Source of the DNA: JAHDCJ01 sp039028895
GTDB taxonomy: Bacteria > Bacteroidota > Bacteroidia > Chitinophagales > Saprospiraceae
Direction of reading: 5' to 3'
Length of the DNA stretch: 38,809 nucleotides
Assembly: GCA_039028895.1 (NCBI GenBank)
Contig: JBCCHF010000051.1
Span: forward strand, 1-38,809
How positions within the stretch are numbered: the stretch's first letter is position 1; every line of letters starts with the position of its first letter. Both the position numbers and the translations under genes were made by a program. The notes beneath the pieces were generated by a model that saw nothing but the letters and a program-made list of their open reading frames with translations, was not told the origin of the DNA and did no database searches. Shown piece after piece: positions 25,717 through 35,617 of the stretch.

Positions 25717-26688
25717 ATGCCATTTATCGAAAAATCTTCCTACAAAAAACCACCACTACATCAAATTAACGGTCATTTTCAAACTATCCTGCCGAGCTTG
25801 TTTCGCAAGATTGAAGGTATCAACTATACCCGTGAGCGAATTGAACTATGGGATTCAGACTTTCTGGACCTCGACTGGATGACCAATGGTAGTCGAAAAT
25901 TAGCCATTGTTTCTCATGGTCTTGAGGGCCACTCAGACCGACATTATGTAAAAGGCATGGTGAAAAGTTTTTCCAATGCTGGTTGGGATACCCTCGCCTG
26001 GAACTGTCGATCTTGCAGTGGAGAAATGAATAAGTTGCCAAGGATGTATCACCATGGCGCTACTGACGATATGGAAGCGGTTATCAATCATGTCGTTAAA
26101 ACAAGAGATTATGAGACCATTGTAATGACGGGGTTTAGTATGGGAGGAGGCATGACTCTGAAATATCTTGGAGAAAATGGAAGTAATATTCCCGACGAAA
26201 TAAAAGCTGCAGCAGTCTTCTCAGTACCTGTTAACCTGCATGCAAGTATCCCCACGATCCATGAATGGCAAAACGCATTTTACAAAATTCGCTTTTTGCG
26301 TAAGCTGAAAAGAAAACTAAGAGCCAAAGCGGCAATGTATCCGGAGTTGATCTCTCTTGAAGGCCTTGATGATATCAATGATTTCTATGAATTTGATGAT
26401 CGGTACAGTGCCCCGTTGCATGGTTTCAAAGACTCTGAAGATTTTTATAGTAAGATTTCTGCCCATCAGTTCATTCCTGAAATCAAAATCCCAACACTGA
26501 TCGTGAATGCTAAAAATGATCCACTACTGCCCGAGGCATGTTATCCTGTTACTTTGGCCAAAGAACACCCGTACATTTATCTTGAAATCCCGAGAGTCGG
26601 TGGTCATGTCGGCTTTGCAATTCCCGGAGAAGAACTGAGTTATGCAGATCGTCGTGCTTTGGAATTTGTTGAAAATTTAGAACTTTAG
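25717..26688 (+). CDS. yheT: YheT-type alpha/beta hydrolase
   Basis: A 323-residue cytoplasmic alpha/beta hydrolase of the YheT/ABHD1-3 group. The N-terminal family block is NGHFQTILPSLFR (about 18-30), the oxyanion region SHGLEGHSDRHYVKG (about 66-80), the nucleophile is Ser141 in GFSMGGGMTLKY, the acid Asp268 in NAKNDPLLP and the base His297 in GGHVGF. The catalytic triad is thus complete. Substrates of bacterial YheT proteins are not well defined; animal relatives act on medium-chain esters and phospholipids. A near-consensus -7 (TATTTTTA, 25687-25694) lies 22 bp before the ATG. The next gene starts 23 bp later, so the two may be co-transcribed. Confidence 0.9.
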   Translation: MPFIEKSSYKKPPLHQINGHFQTILPSLFRKIEGINYTRERIELWDSDFLDLDWMTNGSRKLAIVSHGLEGHSDRHYVKGMVKSFSNAGWDTLAWNCRSCSGEMNKLPRMYHHGATDDMEAVINHVVKTRDYETIVMTGFSMGGGMTLKYLGENGSNIPDEIKAAAVFSVPVNLHASIPTIHEWQNAFYKIRFLRKLKRKLRAKAAMYPELISLEGLDDINDFYEFDDRYSAPLHGFKDSEDFYSKISAHQFIPEIKIPTLIVNAKNDPLLPEACYPVTLAKEHPYIYLEIPRVGGHVGFAIPGEELSYADRRALEFVENLEL

Positions 26689-26711
26689 TAGCTTTTTGAG
26701 CTCTGAAAAAT

Positions 26712-29700
26712 ATGCTTATGAAAAACCTTTTACTCCTTGTCGGAATATGGCTGGCCGTTGCGACTATTGCTACAGGTCAATGCACCGAACAACCTGTTTT
26801 CACGCCAAATAATCAACCTGTTGATTGTGTTACCGCGGTAACCGAAGCCAATATTACCCCTTTCTTCGAAGAATGCCGCACCTTGTGTTTTGATAATACC
26901 GGAGCTGGTAACAGTGGTTCAGTTACTGACCTGTCGTGCTTAGGCGGATCTGCTGATAACGATATCTACCTTTATTTCGAAGACCTTTACCAGGCACTTG
27001 CCAACTTTGACGGTTCATGGGTTATTCGCTGGGTTGATTGGCCAAATAAAGACCAGGGAGCACTACCACCTTACCTTGCCATGCACAATGAGGTAAGCGG
27101 ATCCACCTTTGGAGGGTTGGTTAACATCAATAACGATTGTACTTCACCCGCTCCTACTCAGAATACCAATTTTGCTAATGAAAACTCCAACTGTATTGAT
27201 CCTTCGATTCCTGATGCCCAGGCTATTCGCCCACCCGGTTCACTCCTTACAGTTCCGGAAACAGAGGTTATCGCTACTCAGGAAGCAGGGATGGCAGTTG
27301 ACCTGACAGATATTACTTACTGGTTTAATATTGTAACGTCCGATGGAGCAGAAGGCCCAATCTGTCTTGAGGTGTCTACTTACGCCGCCGGTTCTGTTTG
27401 TGGAGATGCCTTGCCTATCACCCTTACTGGCAGTAGTACCCAGGTCTCAGGCAGTGCGTCTGGTTGCCTTTGTGAAACAGCGGCATACGGCGGATTACAA
27501 AATCCAGTAAATAACCTGCCACTACCATGTGCTTCAGAAAGCCCTGCTTCAGTCTGGTATGAAATCGATTTACCTTTTGAATGTAATTCAGTAGAAATTT
27601 CCGTACCATCATGGGGCGGTTCAGATCAATATAATCTCGCTTTATTAAGTGCCGTGGATTGTCCTGGTGTAACCAATACCAACCCACAAACCGGTATTCC
27701 ATTATTTACACCTGGCCGTACGCTTGAGCCGGGAACAGTCATTGAAGCATCAGCCTGTAATCAAACTTTGAGCAGTGGTTGTAATCCTCTGCCTGCCGGC
27801 ACCTATTATGTATACATTTCAGGAAGCAGTGAAAGGCCGTCATTTAATATCGATGTAACGGTTAATGATGCTTCAGCTACTGCTGGGTCAGCGACTTCAC
27901 CCCAAAATGGCAATAATGTATGTTCTGCTTCAATCATGGAAGTCAGTACCTCTGGAAGTATTATTCCTGCAGGAGGGACTTGCGGGCAGGATATTGCCTG
28001 GTTTTATTCATCAGACATTAACTTCGATCCTTATGCAGCTGAAGGTACATATGCAGGATCAGGGACTGTGGCGGCGATGTTACAATTACCCTCAAACATG
28101 AATTGTACTCCTGTTACCTACTACGTAAGAGGAATTGTTTCTGATGATGGATTTTCACCTTCCGCAGGATGCCCAGATGAGACCAATCTTTTAAATGTTA
28201 CCGTTTATCCGGAAATCGGCGATGTCAATGTTTTGAATACCCAATGTTTTATCAGTCTTTCTGCTAGGTGCCCCAATTTTACAGTCAATGGAAATTCGGG
28301 ATCCGATACCTATTCAGCGGTATTTGCTGAAGATGGCAATACAGTAAATTTTACAGTTTCCAATGGATTGCCAGTGTGTAACCAGGTATTTCCGGAAACG
28401 GTGAGTTGCTCAGGTTCTTGTACACAACCAACGGCATCTGCTTCATCTGTTTGTGACCCCGGTGATCCGTTTAATTTCTATGTTGATGTGGTGTTCCAAA
28501 CTGGATCGGCAGCCCAATACACTATTACAGGCACAGACGGTAGTGCCTTCCCGGTATCTGCAGATGGCACCTACCGGGTCGGGCCATTCACCAATGGGAG
28601 TTCAGTTGACATCTTAATAGAGAATAGCGAGGACAGTGATTGCAACCTTAGTCTTGGTAGTTTTTCCGATAACTGTAATCCTTCGGTTTGCCCAAATCTG
28701 ACCTCTGCAGTAGCCACCTTGGCGGGAGATGCCTGTGAAGGCGATCTTGTGCTGTTACAGGCCACTGTTGATCAGGGCATCTTTGGACAAGATTATGTGG
28801 TGCAATGGATGGTAAACGGAACCCCGATTCCAGGCGCAATTTTCCTGAATTTCAATTATAATGTTCAAACCTCGCAAGGTTGTACTCCTGAAGTCCAGAT
28901 TTTTTCCATTGAGTTGACTTGTCTTGTTGAAAATGGAGCGCCGGCTAATACCCCAAATCTTCCTGTTTCTACAGGACCAGTGACTGTGTATCCCATTCCC
29001 CAGATAGGTGTTGACTTTGTCCCAGATCCTTCAGGATGTATTGTTGCTCCAATCGATAATTGTGGTACTTTGGAAATTCAACACAGCCCAACAACAAACC
29101 TCAACCCTGGCGATCCGCCAACCGTCGTTAATTATACTGTTTCGGTAACCGGAGCGCCTCAGGGGTGTGCGGCAACAGGTTCGTATGTGGTGCAATGTAT
29201 TGAATGTCCATTGAATCCTGGATCGGCCATTACACCACCAGATAATACCTATTGCTTTGGTGAAAGCTTTGATATCGAATCCACAGGTGCTGCGCTTGAC
29301 GCTGGTTACGTTTTAGGCTATGCGGTGACAACAAACAATCCATTTGGTAATCTTGAGACCACTGTAGTTGATGCCTTGAACGGAGTAGGGGACGTCATCG
29401 GTCCATTTCCTCCAACTGGAGCACAAACCCTGGTAAACGGAACAGACTTCGGTCCAGGTACTTTTTATTTTACACCTTTTGTAAGTCTCGATCTTGATAA
29501 CAGCGCACCAATTCATACACAAAGTGGAAGTTTTAGTGTTGCAGTTTTCGCAAGTCCGACGATAAACATTACTATCCCACCAGGGTCTATCCCGCATTGC
29601 CAGGGTACGACCGCGTACAATATTTTTCTTACGGTAAACAGAACCTCGGGAAGTTCCAACTCGATTGATGATGTCAATGGCTTAGTCGATTATAATGGTG

Positions 29701-32700
29701 GAGCTACAGCCAATGTGTCTTTGGAGAACCTCAATTATACCAATGACCCAAATGGCGGAACGATCACTATTGAAGCTTCAAACCTTAATATTTTTGCAGG
29801 CACAACGAATTACGATTGGAATTTAACAGTTGAATACGCACAATCATATGCCTTTCCCACCTTGTGTGGTCAGTGTATAGAAGCTGGTAATGCGGCCGTT
29901 TTCGAATTACTTCCTGATATTACACTGAGTTCCATACTGCAACCAGCAGTTTTGTGTGAAGGCAGTGAAATTGATCTGACCATAATGAATCCAACTGCCA
30001 ACATGCCTGGCAGCTTTACCTGGTATGATGATAATCCGGATAATGGCGGTTCTGTCATCCAGAATCCTTCATCGATAATTGCCGTTGATGGTGAAGACTA
30101 TTGGGTCGTATTTACAGCTACGGCAGATGCGTCTTGTACAGCGATTGGTTCAGTAAGTCTGAATACTACAAGCGGTCCTTCAATTGCCACACCTGCTCAG
30201 CCTGATGCAATTTGCCAGGGTGATGAGGTTGACCTGACGATGTTTGAAGCAGAAATCAATGTCAATAATATAGCGGGAACCTTCACATGGTTCAAAGGCA
30301 ATCCGGAAACAGATCCTTTTGCTGTTCAGTTGACGACTTCATCTGCTATGAGTCAATTTCCTGTAGATGGTATCAGTTATTATGCTGTATTTGAGGAATC
30401 AGGAGCTTGCACTTCTCAAGTGTCGATAACATATACCGTCAATGATTTGCCTACTTTGAATGCTTTACCGATGCAGATTATTTGTTCGGGCGGATTCTAT
30501 GATCTATCAACTATAGAGAGTCAGTTAACTTCTGACATGGGTACCTTTGACTGGTATCTGGGCGACCCTGAATCGGGTGGTACATTAATTGTCGATCCTC
30601 AAAATGCTACGATTAATAATAATGATATCCTTTTTACAATCTTTACAGATAACAATACGAGTTGTTCGGCTAAAATATCGGTGGAATTCACGGTAAACGA
30701 TGCCCCGGTATTAGCTATGATTCCTGCTCAGAATCCAATTTGCGAAGGCACTGTTATTGATTTAACAGCATTTGAAGCTGGGATTAATACCAATAACGAA
30801 CAAGGAAATTTTGTATGGTACCTGGGCGATCCTGATGCCGGGGGTACATTGGTACCAGATGCAACTAACACCATTCCGGTAAACGGAGATAATTTTTATG
30901 CAGTTTTTACCAATAATGTGAATTGTTCTGCCTCGGTAAATGTGCTATACATGGTCAATGACCAAACAGATTTGACAACACCCAGCTTAACGCCTGTGTG
31001 TGAAGGCACTTTTGTTGACCTTACGGCTTTGGAACTGGCGATTAATACCAATAACGACCAGGGCTCATTTGGCTGGTTTGAAGGCGATCCCAATGCCGGA
31101 GGGGTGATTATTAATGACCCGGCAAATTTCGATCCGGCGATAGGAGAGACCATATTTGTTGTTTTCACCAATACGCTTAATTGTGAGTCAGTGATTACAT
31201 TGCAATGGCCAGTCCTGCAATCCCCAGAATTGATGGCACCAGGTACACAGGGACCGGTTTGTAATGGATCAACAATTGATCTTACAGCGCTTGAAGCGCA
31301 GATTAACCAGGGTGGTCAGAGTGGTACGTTTACCTGGTATGAAGGCGATCCAGATGCTGGAGGGACAGAAGTTGTGGATCCGACTATGGTGACAGGCGCC
31401 ACTTCCACAATCTATTTTACGGTTTTCACCAATACTGATAACTGTACAGGAAAAATAGGCGTAAACTATTTGGTCAATGCTCCTGTTTCGGGTATTACTG
31501 CCGAATATGATTGCGACTTGGATCAATTGGTTGTTGACTTTTCAGGTGCATCAGGAGGGTCTGGCAATTACCAGATCCTGGTTAATTCACCTAATACCGA
31601 TGGTGAAACCCTTGCCAATGGTGCTAACTGGACGGTATTTGTTGGAGATGATGAAGGTTGTGAGCAGGCTGCCATTTCAGGAACGGTAAGTTGTATTATT
31701 TGTTCTGCCGGTAATGGTCTTGAGCTTGACGATAATATTTTCTGTTGTGGAGATTCAGAGATAATATCTACGGAAGGTCCTGTACTTGATGGCAATACAC
31801 TGGTGGCCTGGGCACTTACAGATGTAAATACCGGTCCTGTAACGAATGCAACCGAAGTAGCTAATGCAGCGGCTAATGGTAATATTTATGCGGCAGATGA
31901 AAGCGGTTCAATTGAGTTCAATCATATTTGTGTAGATGGCCAAGGGGCCATACCTCCAGGCTCTTATTTCTTGACGCCTTTTGTTGCTGAGGATCCTAAT
32001 ATTGAACCATTGACGTATGACGAAGACAATGGTTGTGTGCCATCTGGTTTGATTTTTCCAGGCTTGAGTGGAGAAGGCTATGGTTTGAATCCATTCCTGG
32101 TAATCAGACCTGATGGATCGCCTTATAATATCGTTGATACTTTATCGCCTTTTCCTGGTATCACGGTTACACAACCACTACTAGACGGTTTGTTTATGGG
32201 GAACCTGCCGGGGCAGGAGTTTTCCGATTTTATCAATGGTGACCCAAATGGGATCTGGCAATTTTCTTTCACCAATATTGACACAGGCACCTTGTTTGTT
32301 GATGTCCCTGATTTTGAATTGATCGTTTCTGCTGATAGCTGTTCTCTTATCAATGAGGATGAATTAGTGACGATCACAGGTTTTTCTGGAGAGGTGCCAG
32401 GGAATTCTACTGTGATCTTTTCATTCGAAGTACCGTCTCCGCCTGCAGATTTTCCGAATGTCAATGCTTCATGTGAAGATTATGGTGAACCGGTGCTCAT
32501 CGTATTGGAAAATGATCCATGCTCGGTCAGTGTTGACGAAGTGTCAATAATCCATGATTTAATGGTTTACCCTAATCCAGCATCTGAATTGTTACACGTT
32601 GACTTGCGACTTGAGCACCTTGCAGAACGGGTAAGTATTGAAATTTTCGACCTACTTGGAAAAAGGGTAGTAACACAGAATCTGACTCAATCGGGTCTGT

Positions 32701-32807
32701 TTATCAGCGAAGACTTCGAAGTTGGAAATTTACCGGCTGGCATGTATTTGATTAGATTAGATATTGATAATGAGGTAGTTACCCGTAAGGTTGTTGTCGG
32801 TCGTTAA
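26712..32807 (+). CDS. giant T9SS surface protein with six tandem repeats
   Basis: A 2031-residue exported protein. Signal peptide MLMKNLLLLVGIWLAVATIATGQ; an ATG two codons on (26718) is an equal start. The N-terminal 1070 residues are Cys-containing beta-rich modules typical of surface adhesins. Residues about 1071-1596 hold six tandem units of about 88 residues, each beginning with a Cys-Glu/Gln-Gly block (CEGTVIDLTAFEAGINTNN), then WYxGDPdaGGT, and ending in CSA...V..YxVND. A further region follows, and the last 80 residues (MVYPNPASELLHVDL, IEIFDLLGKRVV, GMYLIRLDIDNEVVTRKVVV) are a T9SS type A sorting domain. No catalytic motif was seen. Probably an adhesin or matrix protein; repeat number may vary between strains. 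It starts 23 bp after yheT. Confidence 0.85.
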   Translation: MLMKNLLLLVGIWLAVATIATGQCTEQPVFTPNNQPVDCVTAVTEANITPFFEECRTLCFDNTGAGNSGSVTDLSCLGGSADNDIYLYFEDLYQALANFDGSWVIRWVDWPNKDQGALPPYLAMHNEVSGSTFGGLVNINNDCTSPAPTQNTNFANENSNCIDPSIPDAQAIRPPGSLLTVPETEVIATQEAGMAVDLTDITYWFNIVTSDGAEGPICLEVSTYAAGSVCGDALPITLTGSSTQVSGSASGCLCETAAYGGLQNPVNNLPLPCASESPASVWYEIDLPFECNSVEISVPSWGGSDQYNLALLSAVDCPGVTNTNPQTGIPLFTPGRTLEPGTVIEASACNQTLSSGCNPLPAGTYYVYISGSSERPSFNIDVTVNDASATAGSATSPQNGNNVCSASIMEVSTSGSIIPAGGTCGQDIAWFYSSDINFDPYAAEGTYAGSGTVAAMLQLPSNMNCTPVTYYVRGIVSDDGFSPSAGCPDETNLLNVTVYPEIGDVNVLNTQCFISLSARCPNFTVNGNSGSDTYSAVFAEDGNTVNFTVSNGLPVCNQVFPETVSCSGSCTQPTASASSVCDPGDPFNFYVDVVFQTGSAAQYTITGTDGSAFPVSADGTYRVGPFTNGSSVDILIENSEDSDCNLSLGSFSDNCNPSVCPNLTSAVATLAGDACEGDLVLLQATVDQGIFGQDYVVQWMVNGTPIPGAIFLNFNYNVQTSQGCTPEVQIFSIELTCLVENGAPANTPNLPVSTGPVTVYPIPQIGVDFVPDPSGCIVAPIDNCGTLEIQHSPTTNLNPGDPPTVVNYTVSVTGAPQGCAATGSYVVQCIECPLNPGSAITPPDNTYCFGESFDIESTGAALDAGYVLGYAVTTNNPFGNLETTVVDALNGVGDVIGPFPPTGAQTLVNGTDFGPGTFYFTPFVSLDLDNSAPIHTQSGSFSVAVFASPTINITIPPGSIPHCQGTTAYNIFLTVNRTSGSSNSIDDVNGLVDYNGGATANVSLENLNYTNDPNGGTITIEASNLNIFAGTTNYDWNLTVEYAQSYAFPTLCGQCIEAGNAAVFELLPDITLSSILQPAVLCEGSEIDLTIMNPTANMPGSFTWYDDNPDNGGSVIQNPSSIIAVDGEDYWVVFTATADASCTAIGSVSLNTTSGPSIATPAQPDAICQGDEVDLTMFEAEINVNNIAGTFTWFKGNPETDPFAVQLTTSSAMSQFPVDGISYYAVFEESGACTSQVSITYTVNDLPTLNALPMQIICSGGFYDLSTIESQLTSDMGTFDWYLGDPESGGTLIVDPQNATINNNDILFTIFTDNNTSCSAKISVEFTVNDAPVLAMIPAQNPICEGTVIDLTAFEAGINTNNEQGNFVWYLGDPDAGGTLVPDATNTIPVNGDNFYAVFTNNVNCSASVNVLYMVNDQTDLTTPSLTPVCEGTFVDLTALELAINTNNDQGSFGWFEGDPNAGGVIINDPANFDPAIGETIFVVFTNTLNCESVITLQWPVLQSPELMAPGTQGPVCNGSTIDLTALEAQINQGGQSGTFTWYEGDPDAGGTEVVDPTMVTGATSTIYFTVFTNTDNCTGKIGVNYLVNAPVSGITAEYDCDLDQLVVDFSGASGGSGNYQILVNSPNTDGETLANGANWTVFVGDDEGCEQAAISGTVSCIICSAGNGLELDDNIFCCGDSEIISTEGPVLDGNTLVAWALTDVNTGPVTNATEVANAAANGNIYAADESGSIEFNHICVDGQGAIPPGSYFLTPFVAEDPNIEPLTYDEDNGCVPSGLIFPGLSGEGYGLNPFLVIRPDGSPYNIVDTLSPFPGITVTQPLLDGLFMGNLPGQEFSDFINGDPNGIWQFSFTNIDTGTLFVDVPDFELIVSADSCSLINEDELVTITGFSGEVPGNSTVIFSFEVPSPPADFPNVNASCEDYGEPVLIVLENDPCSVSVDEVSIIHDLMVYPNPASELLHVDLRLEHLAERVSIEIFDLLGKRVVTQNLTQSGLFISEDFEVGNLPAGMYLIRLDIDNEVVTRKVVVGR
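29922..31499 (+). repeat. six tandem repeats of about 263 bp within the giant T9SS gene
   Basis: Six in-frame copies, about 88 codons each, encode the WYxGDPdaGGt modules. The copies are diverged at the base level. They are the most likely place for recombination to change the length of this gene. Confidence 0.8.
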
Positions 32808-32905
32808 GCTGATTTTTTGGATTCGTCATAAATTTATGATGAGTTCTTGACATTAATCAGATACTTGTTAGATGTATATTACCTACTTTGTGAATCGAAT
32901 TTGGC

Positions 32906-32926
32906 ACAATTTTTCGTCAAAATTGT
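32906..32926. other. stem-loop in the leader of the coiled-coil protein gene
   Basis: ACAATTTT (32906-32913) pairs with AAAATTGT (32919-32926), loop TCGTC. It lies about 110 bp before the ATG at 33038 and may be a leader structure; the region 32808-33037 otherwise shows no gene. Confidence 0.3.
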
Positions 32927-33037
32927 CGTTCATAATTGTTGTGGGTAAAAGGCTCACAAAAAACTTGTTAACCAAATAATCCTAAGAGAAGATTTTTGTG
33001 TTGAAATCATCTCCAAATAATTAACCAAACGTACATT

Positions 33038-33772
33038 ATGAAAAAAATCCTTTTAGTAGCAACCGTCCTGTTTTTCGGTCTTGGACTTCATGCACAGGAA
33101 GCCAACAAGAAATACGTAAAAACGCTTGATCCACAATTAAGCCAGTTTGTAATGTTAGAGTTTGACTATCCTGCAGAAGCAATCGAGTGGGATCAGGAGA
33201 AACTCCGCATTCTTGTTGATGTCAACCTGAAAAATGGTAATGATAAGATTCTAGAGCAATTGATGCTTGCAGGTCGCTATAAGATCAGTTCAAGAAAAGA
33301 AGGTGAAAGTTTTATCATCGATATTCCTGGCCTGAAAAAAGAAGTTACCATCAGAGGTCAAAAATTGGAAGAAGAGATCAAAGCAGTTGTATTCGTTCCT
33401 TCTTATACAACAGTAGAAACGCAAACAGCGGATGGAGCCACCCAACTGATTATCCAAAGAGGTGTTGACCGCGAACTAGCCGAAAGAGGTCTCGCAGCCA
33501 AAGGTGTTTTTGATGAGCTCGAAATGGAAATGAATTTCACGCTTCCTGAAGAGAAAGAACCTTCAAAGGAAGAACTCGAAAACAGAATGAATGACCTTGA
33601 AGATCGTATCAAAGCTCTTGAAAATGACAAGAAGAAGATTGAAAATACCATCGAAGAAATGGATGGTAGCGACAAAAAAGAAGACTTGAAAGACGAAACT
33701 TCAAATGGTAAGAAAACCGCCACTTCAGTTGAACTAAAGACCAAAAAGGTACAGAAGATTGAAGATCAATAG
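33038..33772 (+). CDS. secreted protein with C-terminal coiled coil
   Basis: A 244-residue protein, signal peptide MKKILLVATVLFFGLGLHAQ, followed by a beta-rich region (about 25-165; FVMLEFDYPAEAIEWDQEK, YKISSRKEGESFIIDIPGLK) that recalls putative adhesin/DUF4097-type beta repeats only weakly. Residues about 170-210 (EELENRMNDLEDRIKALEND) form a heptad-patterned coiled coil, then a Lys/Glu/Thr-rich tail. No T9SS sorting domain and no membrane anchor, so it may oligomerise in the periplasm. Its 230-bp upstream gap has no exact TAnnTTTG; TACTTTG at 32884-32890 is one base short. A very strong bidirectional hairpin terminator follows 29 bp after the stop. I do not recognise a named family. Confidence 0.7.
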   Translation: MKKILLVATVLFFGLGLHAQEANKKYVKTLDPQLSQFVMLEFDYPAEAIEWDQEKLRILVDVNLKNGNDKILEQLMLAGRYKISSRKEGESFIIDIPGLKKEVTIRGQKLEEEIKAVVFVPSYTTVETQTADGATQLIIQRGVDRELAERGLAAKGVFDELEMEMNFTLPEEKEPSKEELENRMNDLEDRIKALENDKKKIENTIEEMDGSDKKEDLKDETSNGKKTATSVELKTKKVQKIEDQ

Positions 33773-33800
33773 CCAACTCGCTATTTGACGATATATAGAT

Positions 33801-33848
33801 AAAAAGAAAAACGCCTTGCGAAACAATTCGCAAGGCGTTTTTCTTTTT
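33801..33848. terminator. strong bidirectional intrinsic terminator
   Basis: A perfect 22-bp stem (33801-33822 with 33827-33848, core ACGCCTTGCGAA / TTCGCAAGGCGT), loop ACAA, with A-rich and T-rich outer ends on both sides. It ends the coiled-coil protein gene and can also stop minus-strand transcription of the caspase gene that ends at 34055. The rest of 33849-34054 is repeat-rich intergenic DNA without a gene. Confidence 0.9.
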
Positions 33849-33851
33849 TAA

Positions 33852-33869
33852 GCAGTTTGCAGTTTGCTG
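33852..33869. repeat. short GCAGTTT tandem repeat
   Basis: Two and a half copies of a 7-nt word (GCAGTTT) right after the terminator. It is one of several short tandem repeats in the gaps of this window and lies far from start codons. Confidence 0.4.
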
Positions 33870-34054
33870 ATGGTTTATTGGGATGTGAGTTCGTTGATAG
33901 ATGTTAGAAAGGGAGTTAAGGTTTATGGTTGATCGCAGATTGCCAACAGATATAGCCAAACAACTTGAATCTACATTAAGACAGGTCGCCAATTGCAGGA
34001 TTGCCAATTGCCAACCAAGCCGCTCAAAGACTGCAGTCTAGATCAGAAAGACCA

Positions 34055-35518
34055 TTAGTAACGCAACACCCCAACCGGCATATTCAGATCATAGTCACCA
34101 GTAATAACCGGAGTCTGGTAGTTTACTGTATAATCAGAAACGGAACCTGAGACAAAGCCGAACAATTCTTCGATAGTTATGATCTTATCGGCATTGCCGT
34201 CTGCTTCACCTTTGAGACCTCTGATAAGGAAGTGACTGAAGATACCCTGGCGAAGACCATTGGCTTCAAGAGATATTTCTTCTGATTTGGAGGATAACAT
34301 GAGTGCAGTACCACCAGAAACCTGTTCGAATGCCTGGTAGTAATTTTTGATGGTTATCTCGATATCTTTCAGACTACGGGATTTGCCTAATGAACCAGAG
34401 TGGCAAGCATCTGCTATGCAAAGTTTATATTTTGCAGGACTGTTATCAAGGATTCGCTTGATATCGGTATGCGCGAGCCTATTTGATTTACCTTTTACAT
34501 CGATCGGCAGGAAGTAGCCCGGAAGTCCATGACCTGAGAAATACAAGATGACCACATCATTTTCACCGGCCCGACTAAAGGTCTCCTCCATGGTTTTTTC
34601 GATATTTTCCTTAGTCGCACTTTCATCAATCAAGACCCGAATCTGTTCATCTGGTAAGGCACCACCTTCGGGGCTTTTCAGGAAGGCGAAGATCTGGTAG
34701 GCATCATCGTCAGTATAGTTAAGGCGTGGCATATGTTTATAGCTTGATACGCCCACTACGACTGCCCAAACCTTAATGTTATTCGGATTGATGAGTAACT
34801 GTTTTTGTCCTGGATTGAGTTCGACTTCATCATCAGGAGTGAGTGAATCCGAGTTACCTTTACCCTTGGCAGCAATGTCTTCTTCTATCCCTTTCGTGGT
34901 AAGGATATTACTTTCCGGGTCAACCGGATCTTCATCTTCGCCAAATAACTCTTCTTCAGTACCTGCGTATTCTCCTTCTTCCCAGATTCCAGTTTGTTCA
35001 CTGCCATCCTGTGCGTAGAAAGAGCCATAACCTTCATATTGGCCATGCTCGAAGTCCCCGACATATTTACTGCCATCAGCTAACTTGAGTATCCCAAGTC
35101 CACTGAATTTTCCATCTACAAATTCACCTTCGTATTTATCTCCATTTGGAAACTCATATACACCTTTTCCGTTTTTGCAATCACCAGAAATGCATTGCAG
35201 GTCAGTTACCAATACATTTTTATCCCAAACGCCATATTGCTGACGGCCATCGGCATAGAAAAATGTGCCTTTTCCTTCCGGGAAAATATTCCATTCACCT
35301 TCGTAACGATCGCCATTGGCATAATAACAAATACCGTTGCCGAAAGGCTTACCCTCTTTGAAATTGCCTTCATAACGTGTGCCGCTTTCATAAACGAAAA
35401 GACCTTGTCCGTTTTCGCAATCACCCTGGATGCATTGTGCAGAAAGATCACCCACAATGAAAAAACAAATACAAACCAATAATGGCAGAAAAGTGGAGTT
35501 AGGATTGATAAATCGCAT
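34055..35518 (-). CDS. secreted MORN-repeat caspase-like peptidase
   Basis: A 487-residue exported protein of unusual layout. Signal peptide (residues 1-28, ending GDLSAQ), then MORN repeats from about 29 to 185 in two duplicated halves, each opened by QCI(Q/S)GDC(E/K)NG(Q/K)G and containing YEGxFxxGKxxGxGI units. An acidic linker (GEDEDPVDPESNI, about 190-240) leads to a caspase (peptidase C14, p20) domain, about 247-487, with His330 in YFSGHGLPGYF and Cys372 in IADACHSGS, so the catalytic dyad is complete. MORN repeats bind lipids or membranes in other proteins. Bacterial caspase relatives (orthocaspases) usually cleave after basic residues. Being exported, it is unlikely to be a cytoplasmic cell-death effector. 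Divergent from the glycosyltransferase gene with 142 bp between. Confidence 0.88.
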   Translation of the reverse strand: MRFINPNSTFLPLLVCICFFIVGDLSAQCIQGDCENGQGLFVYESGTRYEGNFKEGKPFGNGICYYANGDRYEGEWNIFPEGKGTFFYADGRQQYGVWDKNVLVTDLQCISGDCKNGKGVYEFPNGDKYEGEFVDGKFSGLGILKLADGSKYVGDFEHGQYEGYGSFYAQDGSEQTGIWEEGEYAGTEEELFGEDEDPVDPESNILTTKGIEEDIAAKGKGNSDSLTPDDEVELNPGQKQLLINPNNIKVWAVVVGVSSYKHMPRLNYTDDDAYQIFAFLKSPEGGALPDEQIRVLIDESATKENIEKTMEETFSRAGENDVVILYFSGHGLPGYFLPIDVKGKSNRLAHTDIKRILDNSPAKYKLCIADACHSGSLGKSRSLKDIEITIKNYYQAFEQVSGGTALMLSSKSEEISLEANGLRQGIFSHFLIRGLKGEADGNADKIITIEELFGFVSGSVSDYTVNYQTPVITGDYDLNMPVGVLRY

Positions 35519-35617
35519 AATATGGTGTTTAATTATTTTGGGTTTTATAAATTGGAAGCCCTTAAGATATCAGTTAATCAGGCGAAAGTTATTTTATTCC
35601 AGTAAAAATCCTGTCAT

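Noticed and set aside
32826..32839. Perfect palindrome TCATAAATTTATGA after the giant gene
   Set aside because: No loop and no T-run, AT-rich; may be chance.
32884..32890. TACTTTG as a promoter of the coiled-coil protein gene
   Set aside because: One base short of TAnnTTTG and no matched -33; too weak to annotate.
33609..34007. Minus-strand open frame spanning the terminator and the coiled-coil gene
   Set aside because: It crosses a 22-bp hairpin and is antisense to a real gene; no family match seen.
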